Assembly: GCA_964447175.1 (NCBI GenBank)
Contig: CAYURP010000016.1
Coordinates: 1-58,088 of the forward strand
Direction of reading: 5' to 3'
DNA: 58,088 bases
Source of the DNA: CAYURP01 sp964447175
GTDB lineage: Bacteria > Zixibacteria > MSB-5A5 > SM23-73-2
Shown: positions 42,946 to 52,656 of the stretch, piece after piece
How positions within the stretch are numbered: position 1 is the stretch's first letter
Layout of the letters: the number at the start of each line of letters is the position of its first letter
Made by a program: the position numbers and the translations under genes
Notes under the pieces: model-generated
Database searches by the model: none
Told to the model about the DNA's origin: nothing
What the model saw: the letters and a program-made list of their open reading frames with translations, nothing else

Positions 42946-45147
42946 CTACTCTCTTATCACCGCAATTTTGCCAACGTGGGTATTGCCCTGAGCATCTGTA
43001 ATCAGAAAAAGATAGATGCCTCCGGAGACCAATTCCCCGGATTGATTTCTCAGATCCCATTTCCAGTTTTGGGTTGAGGTGATTTCCTTTATAAACTCAC
43101 CGACTACAGTAAAGATTTTAATTTTGGATTCATAAGGGGGAATAGTGAAACTAACCTTTTCCTCGCCCGTTTTTATCACTGCGGGATTGGGGTAGGGAAC
43201 GATTTCCGAGAGGTTTTCAATCGGGGATATGCCAGGATATTTAAGTCGGGACAAGCCGTTCTCCGTTCCGATCCAGACTTCTCCCTTTTTTTCATCTATA
43301 GCTAAAGACCTGATCAGGTCATGACACAATTTGCTGTTTTCCGTGGTGAAGGAATCGGTGAAAACTCCCAGATCGTTCAGAACTCCCAATCCGTTGAGGG
43401 AGGCAATCCATTTATTATTCAACTGGTCCACTGCTATGAAATTGACCTGAGGACCAATCTGGGAGGGAAGGAACACCTTTTCAAAGACCTGATTGAAAGA
43501 GTCAAACCTGAATAGTCCTTCACTGGTCCCGGTCCATAGGATTTCTTTTTTATCTATAACTACGCACCTGACATCTCCTGACAGATCATCGGAGCTGCCA
43601 TAACAATTTAGATCATCGTCACCCTTGAAGGAAACGGTTCCATTATAATCGTAGTCACAGAGTCCGGCACCTTGAAAGCAGCCCCAGAGATGATCGTCTT
43701 TCACCATAATCTGGTTGATGATGCTATCTTGAAGCCCATCCTCTGATGAGAAAACACTCCATTGATTTTGAGGATTTAATGCCACGATCCTCGTTCCATC
43801 AAAAGCCGCATAATTCGAAAACCAAGCGTTACCCTGCTCATCAAGGGATATGCTGTTTATCACCACGTAATCTGGATTTTCTCCCACTCCCCTGATGGGG
43901 CTGTTCTGATTATTATATCTGACCCACGTATCGGAAGCATCTTTTCCAAAAATACCTCCACCCCAACTTCCGAACCAGACGTTATTTTGGGGATCAACTG
44001 CTACTGCTACTATGAGTCCTCTTGAACCTGAGGAGACCGAATCCATGGTCTCTCTGTGTGATTTCCAGTTTGCCCCATCATAGGAGGAGGCACCATCCCG
44101 GAAATTGGCGCACCAGATTCTTCCCTCAAAGTCAACGGCTAAACCCGAAAAGGTGTTGCCCGAAGGACCTTGAATCAGATAATTTAACCATCCTCCACCG
44201 TCATATGTAAGAAGTCCTTTACCCGGAGTTCCGACCCATAAATTTCCCAGAGAATCTTGATCTATTGAATTCGCCCATCGGGTCGACATTCCCTCCCAGG
44301 GTATAAGTGACCAGCGATCCTCAGTATAGAAATATACTCCATTGTTGGTGGCTGCAGTTAGGTTTCCGTTCAAGATTTTAAGCTGGTTTACTCTCAATCC
44401 GCCTAACCCCATATACATAAAAGAAGAATCCTCTTCAATAAATCTGAATACACCGTTATTAGTACCCAGATAAAGGTCATCCTGGTAATATTTTAGGCTT
44501 CCGATGAAATCATTAGTTAACCCCTCTTTCTCCCCCGCAGAGAAGGAGGACCAGGAGGTGGGATCCTGAAGATTGATCCGGGGATCGTCCTTTTCAGCGA
44601 AAGCCATCCCCTTGTCTGTGCCTATCCAGACCTTTCCCTCGCCCACTTCTACGCAGTTCACCGAGTCAGGCGAGATCTCGCCGAATCTCTGATAGGTTTC
44701 TTTGATTTCCCCCTGGTTCTTTTCGATTAAAAACAGGCTTACCACTCCTGATGCTGCAATCCACAACCTGTCAGAATCAGGCAGTATATCTTTAACCATA
44801 AGTTTTTTCTTGTCCTTTTCAATGATGTAAACTCTCCAGGAATCTGTATCCAGTTGATATTTGGTTAGAGTTCCGTTACGAGCACCAAACCACATATTTC
44901 CCAAGGAATCCCTGGCAATACAAAAAAGCTCGTTTCCACCCAATCCGTCCACATTGGTCAGCTGGGTCACCGACTCATCCTGCGGATCAAAGATTATGAC
45001 TCCCCCGGTCGTAGCGCCCCACAAATTACCTTCATTATACAGGATTTCCCGGATATAATTCATATTGGTGAAGGTCTGCCACTCTGAGGCCCGGCTCATT
45101 TTAAAAAAGGAGATGAAAATGAAAATCAATAACGTTATTCTTTTCAT
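42946..45147 (-). CDS. Beta-propeller type IX cargo protein
   Basis: 733 residues. Signal peptide (MKRITLLIFIFISFFKMSRAS). Then about a dozen repeats with the two-component-regulator-propeller phrase G-x-x-W-x-G-T/A: NLWGATTGGV, NMWFGARNGTL, KVWIGTDKGM, NLWVGTPGKGL, NVWFGSWGGGI, EVWIGTENGLSRL, probably two propellers. The last 85 residues (PYPNPAV, KIFTVVGEFI, WDLRNQSGELVSGGIYLFLI) are a type A type IX sorting domain. There is no kinase or other effector domain, so it is a secreted ligand- or polymer-binding protein. It sits inside the lnt-glycosyltransferase run, which hints at a surface-polysaccharide link (inference). Confidence 0.85.
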   Translation of the reverse strand: MKRITLLIFIFISFFKMSRASEWQTFTNMNYIREILYNEGNLWGATTGGVIIFDPQDESVTQLTNVDGLGGNELFCIARDSLGNMWFGARNGTLTKYQLDTDSWRVYIIEKDKKKLMVKDILPDSDRLWIAASGVVSLFLIEKNQGEIKETYQRFGEISPDSVNCVEVGEGKVWIGTDKGMAFAEKDDPRINLQDPTSWSSFSAGEKEGLTNDFIGSLKYYQDDLYLGTNNGVFRFIEEDSSFMYMGLGGLRVNQLKILNGNLTAATNNGVYFYTEDRWSLIPWEGMSTRWANSIDQDSLGNLWVGTPGKGLLTYDGGGWLNYLIQGPSGNTFSGLAVDFEGRIWCANFRDGASSYDGANWKSHRETMDSVSSGSRGLIVAVAVDPQNNVWFGSWGGGIFGKDASDTWVRYNNQNSPIRGVGENPDYVVINSISLDEQGNAWFSNYAAFDGTRIVALNPQNQWSVFSSEDGLQDSIINQIMVKDDHLWGCFQGAGLCDYDYNGTVSFKGDDDLNCYGSSDDLSGDVRCVVIDKKEILWTGTSEGLFRFDSFNQVFEKVFLPSQIGPQVNFIAVDQLNNKWIASLNGLGVLNDLGVFTDSFTTENSKLCHDLIRSLAIDEKKGEVWIGTENGLSRLKYPGISPIENLSEIVPYPNPAVIKTGEEKVSFTIPPYESKIKIFTVVGEFIKEITSTQNWKWDLRNQSGELVSGGIYLFLITDAQGNTHVGKIAVIRE

Positions 45148-45159
45148 ATTGAATATAAT

Positions 45160-46647
45160 TTAAGGTTTTCTAAGGAAAAAAGACAGTCCTAAAATTCCCA
45201 GACTGAAAAAAGAACAACCCAGGGCAAACCAGTCTCCGTGCATAGTATAAAAGGTCTTTTCCCTCCTTAAAGATATTTCACCCACCACATTTTTTCTAAC
45301 GAAGAGGGGTGTGGAATTGGACATCCTGCCATAGGGATCGACAAAAAAGGATATGCCGGTGTTGGCACAGCGGGCGATGCTGATCCGGTTTTCGATAGCT
45401 CTGAAGATCGCTATCCGGGCATGCTGAAAAGGTCCGTGGGTTTTTCCGAACCAGGCATCGTTGGTGATATTAACTAAAAATTCCGCACCCCTTTTTACAA
45501 ATTCCCGCACCAGGTTGGGAAAGATTATCTCAAAACAGATTAGGGTGGCAAATCTGCCTTTGGGATGCTGGAAGATAACGTATTCCTGACCGGGTGAGAA
45601 ATCAGCCGTTCCCAACTCGATTTTATCTAGAACGTGAACCTTATCGCTGAAAGGAATCCTTTCACTAAAAGGTACTAACTGCAATTTATAGTGTGCCTCC
45701 GGGAAATTAGAGCCGGGCATGAAGAAAAAAGCCGAGTTATAATAAACATACTCATGATGACCCGATACCTTGTATTCATTGCTTCCCACGACGAGAAAAG
45801 TATTCAGGCTCTCTGCCAAAGATTGAACCAGGTGAAAATATAAGGGCTCGTGGAGTAAATAGCAAGGGCTGGCTGTCTCAGGCCAGATTATCAAGTCCAC
45901 CTTTTTTGGGGCTGCCTCCTGGGTCATCCTGGTGTAGACCCTGAAGTTATAATCCAGAGAATCCGGATGCCATTTGATATCCGGAGGAATATTGCCCTGC
46001 AGAAGCGCAACCTTCAGGTCTTTTTTTTGCTTGAGATCAGGAATTACCATCTTTCCATGAATATACGGGATAATCAGAAAAACCAGAAAAATTGAAGCTA
46101 ACCAGTAGAACTTCTTCAGGTTTTCGGAATTTTTTATCGCCAGGAAAACTAAAACGTTCAGCAGGACAACCCAGAAGGAGATTCCCCAGACTCCGGTGAA
46201 ACTGGCATATTGAATCAATTCCAGATAATAAGTCTGGGTGTAGGCTAAATTTAACCAGGGAAATCCTATCTCCCCCAAAGATCTGAGATATTCCATTCCC
46301 ACCCATAAGAAGGGTAAGAAAAATATAGCCTGATATTTTAATTTTTTCTGAATCTGATTAAAAAGCAAGAGCAGGACAGCAGGGTATAAGGATAAGACCA
46401 GAATGGCTCCAATTGTTCCCGGGATGGCAATGGGAGCGGCATAGGCTATCCAGAACAAAAGAAGGGAATTGGTGATAAGCCCCCAAATATACCCCACTTT
46501 AAAAACATCCCAATCCTTTTGATTTTCACATGCGAAAATCAGAAACACCAATGAGAAATAAGCCAAAAAGCCTAAGGGTAAGGGAGGAAAGGTTACACAG
46601 AATAAAAGTGCGGAGATAAGTGCAAAAATATATGCTTTTCTTCGCAT
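45160..46647 (-). CDS. lnt: Apolipoprotein N-acyltransferase
   Basis: 495 residues. About six N-terminal transmembrane segments, then the nitrilase-like periplasmic domain with catalytic Glu257 (IWPETAS), Lys321 (HYKLQLVPFSE) and Cys371 (TLICFEIIF), and a last C-terminal helix. It adds the third acyl chain to lipoproteins, which implies a Gram-negative envelope. FWYLR-type region VGMEYLRSLGEIGFPWLNL is conserved. First gene of a six-gene leftward run with 12 bases or fewer, or overlaps, between the first five genes. Confidence 0.95.
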   Translation of the reverse strand: MRRKAYIFALISALLFCVTFPPLPLGFLAYFSLVFLIFACENQKDWDVFKVGYIWGLITNSLLLFWIAYAAPIAIPGTIGAILVLSLYPAVLLLLFNQIQKKLKYQAIFFLPFLWVGMEYLRSLGEIGFPWLNLAYTQTYYLELIQYASFTGVWGISFWVVLLNVLVFLAIKNSENLKKFYWLASIFLVFLIIPYIHGKMVIPDLKQKKDLKVALLQGNIPPDIKWHPDSLDYNFRVYTRMTQEAAPKKVDLIIWPETASPCYLLHEPLYFHLVQSLAESLNTFLVVGSNEYKVSGHHEYVYYNSAFFFMPGSNFPEAHYKLQLVPFSERIPFSDKVHVLDKIELGTADFSPGQEYVIFQHPKGRFATLICFEIIFPNLVREFVKRGAEFLVNITNDAWFGKTHGPFQHARIAIFRAIENRISIARCANTGISFFVDPYGRMSNSTPLFVRKNVVGEISLRREKTFYTMHGDWFALGCSFFSLGILGLSFFLRKP

Positions 46648-46789
46648 TAAATTGAATTGCTATACCACTAATAACTGGTTACGGGAATTCAAAAGAGAAG
46701 GATGGTAAATTGTTTTTTTCACTGTCTAAGTCTTATTTCTCTGTGTAAAAGAGCTAAATATTATTATCGATGCCAACAAATGGAGATTT

Positions 46790-48313
46790 TCAGGTTAAAA
46801 GCGATCTCCCTTCCATTTCATCCGGTTTTTCAATTTTTAAATACTCTAAGATAGTCGGTGCCACATCCGCTAAAATTCCTCCAGAACGTAATTTCCCCGG
46901 GTAATTAACATCCACCAGGATAAAAGGGACCGGATTTGTAGTATGGGCGGTAAAGACCTCTTTGTTTTCTGGATCTATCATCTTCTCGGCATTTCCATGG
47001 TCTGCTGTGACCATTGAGACTCCTCCCACCTCACTTAAAGTGGCTACTACTTTGCCCACGCATTGGTCCACCGTCTCCACTGCTTTTACTGCTGCTTTTA
47101 AGACACCGGTGTGCCCCACCATATCACAGTTGGCATAATTAAGAATTATGACTTTGAATTTCTTCGATTTTATTTCCTTTATCACCCGATCTGTTACCTC
47201 ATAGGCGCTCATCTCCGGTTTCAGATCGTATGTGGCAACCTTGGGTGAGGGAATCAGGATTCTTTCCTCACCTTTGAATTTTCTTTCCTGGCCCCCGTTG
47301 AAAAAGAAAGTGACATGAGCGTATTTTTCGGTCTCGGCTATGCGCAGCTGGGAAAGATTGTTTTCTGACAATACCTGGCCCAGGATGTTTTTCATTTTGT
47401 GCTGGGGAAAGGCAACTTTAGTATTCAAGGTCACATCATATAGGGTCATGCTCACCAGGGGTATGATCAAGTTAGTGGGGCGGGGGAATTCGTTGAAATC
47501 CTTCTGGGTTAGGGCTCGGGAAAGCTGCCGGGCGCGGTCCGCTCTGAAGTTGAAAAATATTCCTGAATCATTCTCCTTTATCCTTCCCCCATCCGGATTT
47601 TGATCATAACTTAAAACTATGGGTTTAACAAATTCATCGGTTACCTGATCCTGATAGGATTTTTCAATGGCGGATAGAACGTCCTTTGTTCTTTGGCCCT
47701 CACCTTTAACCATAGCCTGGTAAGCTTTGTTTATTCTCTCCCATCTTTTATCTCTGTCCATGGCATAATATCTGCCAGCCACGGTGGATAGTTTTCCCAC
47801 GCCATATTCAGCCATTTTTTCCATAAGTTGCTTGATATACCTTTTTCCGGCAGTAGGGGAGGTATCTCTCCCGTCCAGAAATGCGTGTACCCATACCTTC
47901 TGGAGCTGGTTGTCTCTGGCTAATTTCAATAGGGCATAGAGATGATTCAGGGAGCTGTGCACGCAGCCATCAGAGACCAGACCCATCAGATGCAGGGAGG
48001 AGCCTTTCTTTTTTACCTGGTTCATGGTCTCAAGGAATATTTCGTTTTTAAAAAACGAGCCGTCCTGGATAGCCTTGTCTATTCTGGTGATCTCCTGGTA
48101 AACGATCCTGCCAGCCCCTAAGTTCAGATGTCCCACCTCGGAGTTGCCCATCTGACCCTCAGGTAATCCCACATCCAGCCCGGAGCAGCCCAAAAGGGTA
48201 TGAGGATATCTTTTGAAAAGCTGATCCAGATTGGGGGTCTTAGCTAAATAGATGGCATTTCCTTCTTTTTCCTCTGAGTAGCCAAACCCGTCCATTATCA
48301 GAAGCAATATCAT
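46790..48313 (-). CDS. gpmI: 2,3-bisphosphoglycerate-independent phosphoglycerate mutase
   Basis: 507 residues, the usual length. Glycolytic interconversion of 3- and 2-phosphoglycerate using two Mn ions. Asp8 in LIMDGFG, the phosphorylated Ser58 in QMGNSEVGH, DGRDTSP, GRYYAMDRDKRWER, FNFRADRARQLSRAL and TADHGNAEKM are present. It follows purM by ten bases. The gap 46648-46789 after it holds nothing recognised. Confidence 0.97.
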   Translation of the reverse strand: MILLLIMDGFGYSEEKEGNAIYLAKTPNLDQLFKRYPHTLLGCSGLDVGLPEGQMGNSEVGHLNLGAGRIVYQEITRIDKAIQDGSFFKNEIFLETMNQVKKKGSSLHLMGLVSDGCVHSSLNHLYALLKLARDNQLQKVWVHAFLDGRDTSPTAGKRYIKQLMEKMAEYGVGKLSTVAGRYYAMDRDKRWERINKAYQAMVKGEGQRTKDVLSAIEKSYQDQVTDEFVKPIVLSYDQNPDGGRIKENDSGIFFNFRADRARQLSRALTQKDFNEFPRPTNLIIPLVSMTLYDVTLNTKVAFPQHKMKNILGQVLSENNLSQLRIAETEKYAHVTFFFNGGQERKFKGEERILIPSPKVATYDLKPEMSAYEVTDRVIKEIKSKKFKVIILNYANCDMVGHTGVLKAAVKAVETVDQCVGKVVATLSEVGGVSMVTADHGNAEKMIDPENKEVFTAHTTNPVPFILVDVNYPGKLRSGGILADVAPTILEYLKIEKPDEMEGRSLLT

Positions 48314-48323
48314 ATTCCCTCCC

Positions 48324-49358
48324 TCACCATAAGAGCTGTACTTCCCTTTTCCCGGATTTTATCTCCCCTATTCTATATACTTTTTCTCCCAATTGAGATA
48401 GCTTTTTTTGAACTTTAGGTGCTTCCTTTGGGGAAACCACTATTACCCATCCTATTCCCATGTTGAACACTTTAAACATTTCTTTTTGATCGATATTTTC
48501 CAGTTTCTGAATGAAATTAAATATGGGATTAGGTTTCCAGGATTGGATATCTATTATAGCTTTACAGTTTTCAGGCAAAATTCTTATCAGATTTCCGGCA
48601 ATTCCTCCTCCGGTAATGTGAGCCATTCCGTTTATCTTGTGACTTCTTAATACTTGGGAGACCGGGTGTAAATAGCTTTTATGAATTCTAAGAAGCTCCT
48701 CTCCCACGGTTGTTTTGAGCTGACTGACGTAATCCTTGACCTTGAATTTGCCCAGCTCGAAAATCACCTTTCTGGTCAGAGAATAACCATTGGTGTGCAG
48801 ACCGTTTGATCTTAAACCTAAGACCTGATCCCCTGGTTTGATCTTGCCTCCGTCCACAATTTCATTTTTTTCCACCACGCCCACGATGAAACCCACCAGA
48901 TCATACTCGCCCGGATTATAAAATCCCGGCATCTCTGCCATCTCCCCCCCGATAAGGGCACAGCCTGCCTTTTTACAGCCCCGGGACAGGCCTTTGATAA
49001 TGTCCTTCATAATAATAGGAGAGAGGTTGGCAGTTCCGATGTAATCCAGAAAGAACAAAGGTTTTGCTCCGTGAACCAGAATGTCGTTTACGCAGTGGTT
49101 GACTATGTCCTGGCCCACAGTGTCGTGTTTTTTCATCATGAAAGCTACTTTGAGCTTGGTTCCCACCGAATCGGTGCTGGATATCAAAACCGGATCTTTG
49201 TATTTTCCCCTGAGGGCATAGAATCCCCCGAATTTTCCCAATTCAGACAGGACCCCAGGGGTGAAGGTGGATTTAGCCAGGGATTTAATTTCCTTTTTTG
49301 CTAGATCCGCTGCCTCTATGTTCACGCCTGAGTTTTTATAACTGATAGTTTTTTTCAT
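48324..49358 (-). CDS. purM: Phosphoribosylaminoimidazole (AIR) synthetase
   Basis: 344 residues. Fifth step of purine synthesis: ATP-dependent closure of FGAM to AIR. Blocks: SYKNSGVNIEAAD at the N-terminus, LISSTDSVGTKLKVA (ATP/Mg), VNDILVHGAKPLFFLDYIGTA, GGEMAEMPGFY, and MAHITGGGIAGNLIRILP. Complete. Other purine genes are not in the window. Confidence 0.97.
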   Translation of the reverse strand: MKKTISYKNSGVNIEAADLAKKEIKSLAKSTFTPGVLSELGKFGGFYALRGKYKDPVLISSTDSVGTKLKVAFMMKKHDTVGQDIVNHCVNDILVHGAKPLFFLDYIGTANLSPIIMKDIIKGLSRGCKKAGCALIGGEMAEMPGFYNPGEYDLVGFIVGVVEKNEIVDGGKIKPGDQVLGLRSNGLHTNGYSLTRKVIFELGKFKVKDYVSQLKTTVGEELLRIHKSYLHPVSQVLRSHKINGMAHITGGGIAGNLIRILPENCKAIIDIQSWKPNPIFNFIQKLENIDQKEMFKVFNMGIGWVIVVSPKEAPKVQKKLSQLGEKVYRIGEIKSGKREVQLLW

Positions 49359-49437
49359 TTGGAAATTACTGGGAAACTACAGGCTTTTTTGATAGAGTTA
49401 TCTTATGTCTCAGTGAAAACCAGGATACAAACATATC

Positions 49438-50136
49438 TTAAAGAAGCTTTTGCCCGTTAATTTCCAGCTCGAATTTCAACTTAAGAAATTCGGCTGCTTT
49501 TCTGCAGACCACCATCCGGGACAGGAATATCTCGAAGTATTCCATTACCTGGGACACGGAGGTATCGATCTTAATTTCCAGGGAGATGGTCTTTTTCTCC
49601 GGGTCCACCCGGAGAAAGGACGATTTAGCTGCGTAGTTGACCCGGTCGTGAATGTCCTGACGGATCATCTCCAGATTTCTCACCCGGGAGCTGTGCACGT
49701 CGGATTTATCAGCTAAAATTACCGCAGCACAGATGTCGGATATGGGCTGGCCATCTTTCTCGTCATGGTTGCCAATGGCAGCTACCACCTCCATTACATC
49801 CTGGTAGGGCATGTTCATCTCCGAAAGGACCTGGTGAGCCAGAAGCGCTCCGCTCTGGGCATGATAATCCCGGTTGACCACATTGCCGATGTCGTGAAGG
49901 TAAGCTGAGATGGTTGCCAGGTTGGCTTCATGTTCCGGTTTTTTCAGCCGTTTCATTATGTTGTAAGCGATATTAGCGGCTAAACTGGAATGCCTTTCCC
50001 CGTGCTCGGTATAACCAATCACTCCCAGATACGCGTCAGTTTTGGCTATCAGCTCCTTTACCCGGGGATTTCTTTTAACATCCTCTAAGGTGATCATATC
50101 GGATTTCGTTTTTTTATTTTTTAAATTAACTGCCAT
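49438..50136 (-). CDS. HD-domain phosphohydrolase
   Basis: 232 residues. HD superfamily metal site: His in ERHSSLAAN (about 49), His81-Asp82 in AYLHDIGN, His at HAQSG and GNHD, and Asp143 in LADKSDVH. The C-terminal 60 residues form a beta domain. Many such stand-alone HD proteins hydrolyse nucleotides or cyclic nucleotides; substrate unknown. The start is either ATG 50136 or the ATG 13 codons later (MITLEDV); neither has a good ribosome site. Lies 20 bases behind priA. Confidence 0.85.
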   Translation of the reverse strand: MAVNLKNKKTKSDMITLEDVKRNPRVKELIAKTDAYLGVIGYTEHGERHSSLAANIAYNIMKRLKKPEHEANLATISAYLHDIGNVVNRDYHAQSGALLAHQVLSEMNMPYQDVMEVVAAIGNHDEKDGQPISDICAAVILADKSDVHSSRVRNLEMIRQDIHDRVNYAAKSSFLRVDPEKKTISLEIKIDTSVSQVMEYFEIFLSRMVVCRKAAEFLKLKFELEINGQKLL

Positions 50137-50156
50137 TCCAAATCAGATTTTACAAG

Positions 50157-52577
50157 TTACATCATTTCCATTGGATCCACATTAATTGTTATACGCACAG
50201 AAGAGCTCTTTTTCAAACTTTTCATCTGACTAACTACATCCATTAGCTCAACCGCCTTCTCTGGTTTCTGAACCTTGAGCAGTATCTGATATCGGTGTTT
50301 CCCCCGGATTTTGAACAGGGGGGCAGGCGCAGGCCCCAGGATTTCCATGTTCTTTTCCGATTCTGACTTTTTTTTCAACCTGGTAGCAAACCTCTGGGAA
50401 AATCTATTTACAATCCTTTTGTCTGTTCCTGAAAATTGAATAAGTATCAAATGGCTGAAGGGAGGATAGTTCAGTTCCTTTCTATTTTTTGTCTCCAGCT
50501 CATAGAATCTCAGGAAATCTCCTTGAGAGACAAATTTTATGGACCAATCCTCAGGGTGGGAGGTTTGAATTATAACCTCCCCGTTTTCCTTTACCATCCC
50601 CAGCACCTGATTTAAAAGTTGAAAAGTTTTTTCACTGGACCTGAAATCGGGAAAATCCAGGGAGAAATCAGCGGAGATGATTCCCACCAGACTTACTTTA
50701 GGTAAATCCCATTCCCGGGTAATCATCCGGGTTCCCAAAAGGAGATCGAAATCTTCTTTTTTGAATCTCTCTGAGATCATCTGATGGTTATCTTTGCTCG
50801 AAACGGTATCCAGGTCCATCCTGAGAATTGAAGCTCTGGGGAATTCCCTTTTGATCTCCTGGTTTATTCCTTCGGTTCCTGCACCGGCATAGCTGAAACT
50901 ATGCCCTTGGCATTGAGGGCAGGTTGACCCCACCTGCGTTTTGTAATTACAAAAATGGCATCTTAAGGAAAGATCAGCCTGATGAAAGGTAAGGGAGATG
51001 TTGCAATTGGGACACCTGTAAACAAAACCGCAGTCCTGACATTTGACCACTTTGGAAAAACCCCTGCGGTTCAAAAAAAGAGCGACTTTTTCCTTTTGTG
51101 TAAGTTTTTCCTGTATCAGATGGGAGAGTCCTCTGGAGAAGGGGCTGAAATTGCCCTCCTTTTTTTCCCGATACATATCCACGATCTCAACCCGGGCTTT
51201 TAGTCTTTCCTTTTCTTTTAGTCCATATAAAACATATTTTCCTTCTCTGGCATTGTAATAGGACTCCAGGCTGGGTGTGGCAGAACCCAGAATGATTACT
51301 GTATCCTCGGTTTCCCCTCTTTTGATAGCCACATCCCGGGCATGGTATCGGGGATTTAAATCCTCCTGTTTATAGCTGGGATCGTGCTCCTCCTCCAGGA
51401 TTATAAGTCCCAGATTTTCTGAAGGTGTAAAAACAGCTAAGCGGGTTCCCACAGCGATGGACATTTCCCCTTGCTTTGTCTTTATCCAGTTTTCATATCT
51501 CTCAGATGTCGGTAAGCGGGAGTGAAGACAAGCAACATTTTCACCGAAATGCGATCGCAAATATATTTCAAATTTATTGATTAAAAAGATCTCTGGAACC
51601 AGAATGCATGCCTGTTTTTGATTCTTTAACACCTCTTTAATGGCTTCCACATAAATTTTAAGCCGATCCTGGTGATTCCCTCCCTGAAGGAGAAAAACCT
51701 GATGGGTCTTATTTTGTATAGCTTTCTTTATTTGCGAGGAGATCTTAACTTCCTCAGAACTTAAGATCTGATCTGAATCTTTCAGTGATCCAGTAGCTTT
51801 AACTTTCTCCCTTTGTCTCTCCTTCTGGATTATCTGCACTATTTCTTTTTTTTCCAGCTCTCTCAGGGTTGGTGTTGGTGATTTAAATATCAGCTTAAGC
51901 TTCTCCAGAGAAAGCTCTCCTTTATTCTCAATCAAGGTCTGGAAAATCTGCCACTGTTTGGGGGCTTTATGTTTCAGCTTTTCCAATTCATCTTCACCCG
52001 GCAAGGGTTCTTTTAACCGGAAAATCTTTTCCGGTCCAATCTCTTTTCCGGGTAAAGGAGGCTTGAAGAAAAACTCAATTCTGTTTTTCTCTTTCAGATG
52101 AGAAAGGTCAGCCCATATCTCTTTGTAATTCATTTTTCTTCTGATGGAAGTTAGTTTCATCTGGGGCTTTTTTTCCAGAAGCTTCAAGATTTCATTTTGC
52201 CTGGGGGATAGGTTTTCAATTTTTTTCTTATGGAATTCGTTTTTTTTAATCCAGATGGAGCTTTCCGTTTGAAGTTCCGGGGGAAGAGCCGCTTTCAGGG
52301 CTTCACCCCAGGAGCAGAAATAATACTCAGAAACATAACGGGTCAGCTTAAGCATCCCGGGGGAGAAAAGAGGTTTTAGGTCCAGAACATCAATTATTTT
52401 TTTCACCCCTTTGATTTTTGTCCGGGGAACGATTTCCACCACAAATCCCGTGATAAATCTTTTCTCCAGAGGGACCAAAACCTGGCAGCCTAATTTTATT
52501 TTCCCCTGAAGGTCTGAGGGTATCTGATAGACGAATTGTTTCCTCACCGGCAAAGGTAATGCGATTTGGGCGTACAT
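50157..52577 (-). CDS. priA: Primosomal protein N' (PriA) with degenerate helicase motifs
   Basis: 806 residues from the ATG at 52577 (AAAGGT upstream; the frame is open to 52598). An N-terminal 3'-DNA-end-binding domain (YAQIALPLPVRKQFVYQIP), winged-helix region, then the helicase lobes. Where PriA normally has GVTGSGKTEVY it has GGNHQDRLKIY (299-309); DEEH is EEEH (395-398); motif VI, normally QVAGRAGR, is QVLGMVK. GSATPSLES, the eight zinc-binding cysteines (513-556) and the C-terminal NVDPMEMM are kept. It probably binds stalled forks and loads the replisome without unwinding, as suggested for actinobacterial PriA. Heads the priA-HD-purM-gpmI run. Confidence 0.92.
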   Translation of the reverse strand: MYAQIALPLPVRKQFVYQIPSDLQGKIKLGCQVLVPLEKRFITGFVVEIVPRTKIKGVKKIIDVLDLKPLFSPGMLKLTRYVSEYYFCSWGEALKAALPPELQTESSIWIKKNEFHKKKIENLSPRQNEILKLLEKKPQMKLTSIRRKMNYKEIWADLSHLKEKNRIEFFFKPPLPGKEIGPEKIFRLKEPLPGEDELEKLKHKAPKQWQIFQTLIENKGELSLEKLKLIFKSPTPTLRELEKKEIVQIIQKERQREKVKATGSLKDSDQILSSEEVKISSQIKKAIQNKTHQVFLLQGGNHQDRLKIYVEAIKEVLKNQKQACILVPEIFLINKFEIYLRSHFGENVACLHSRLPTSERYENWIKTKQGEMSIAVGTRLAVFTPSENLGLIILEEEHDPSYKQEDLNPRYHARDVAIKRGETEDTVIILGSATPSLESYYNAREGKYVLYGLKEKERLKARVEIVDMYREKKEGNFSPFSRGLSHLIQEKLTQKEKVALFLNRRGFSKVVKCQDCGFVYRCPNCNISLTFHQADLSLRCHFCNYKTQVGSTCPQCQGHSFSYAGAGTEGINQEIKREFPRASILRMDLDTVSSKDNHQMISERFKKEDFDLLLGTRMITREWDLPKVSLVGIISADFSLDFPDFRSSEKTFQLLNQVLGMVKENGEVIIQTSHPEDWSIKFVSQGDFLRFYELETKNRKELNYPPFSHLILIQFSGTDKRIVNRFSQRFATRLKKKSESEKNMEILGPAPAPLFKIRGKHRYQILLKVQKPEKAVELMDVVSQMKSLKKSSSVRITINVDPMEMM

Positions 52578-52601
52578 CCGGGTTACCTTTATAAACAAAA
52601 C

Positions 52602-52636
52602 AAATAAAAAGGCAGTAGAAAGACTCCACTGCCTTT
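52602..52636 (-). terminator. rho-independent terminator after the TPR lipoprotein
   Basis: On the minus strand GGCAGT (52633-52628) pairs with ACTGCC (52616-52611), flanking A and T residues extending the stem, followed by TTTTTATTTG. It ends the valS-DUF4139-TPR run and separates it from priA, whose start is 25 bases on. Confidence 0.8.
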
Positions 52637-52656
52637 GTCCCTTAACCTAAATCATT

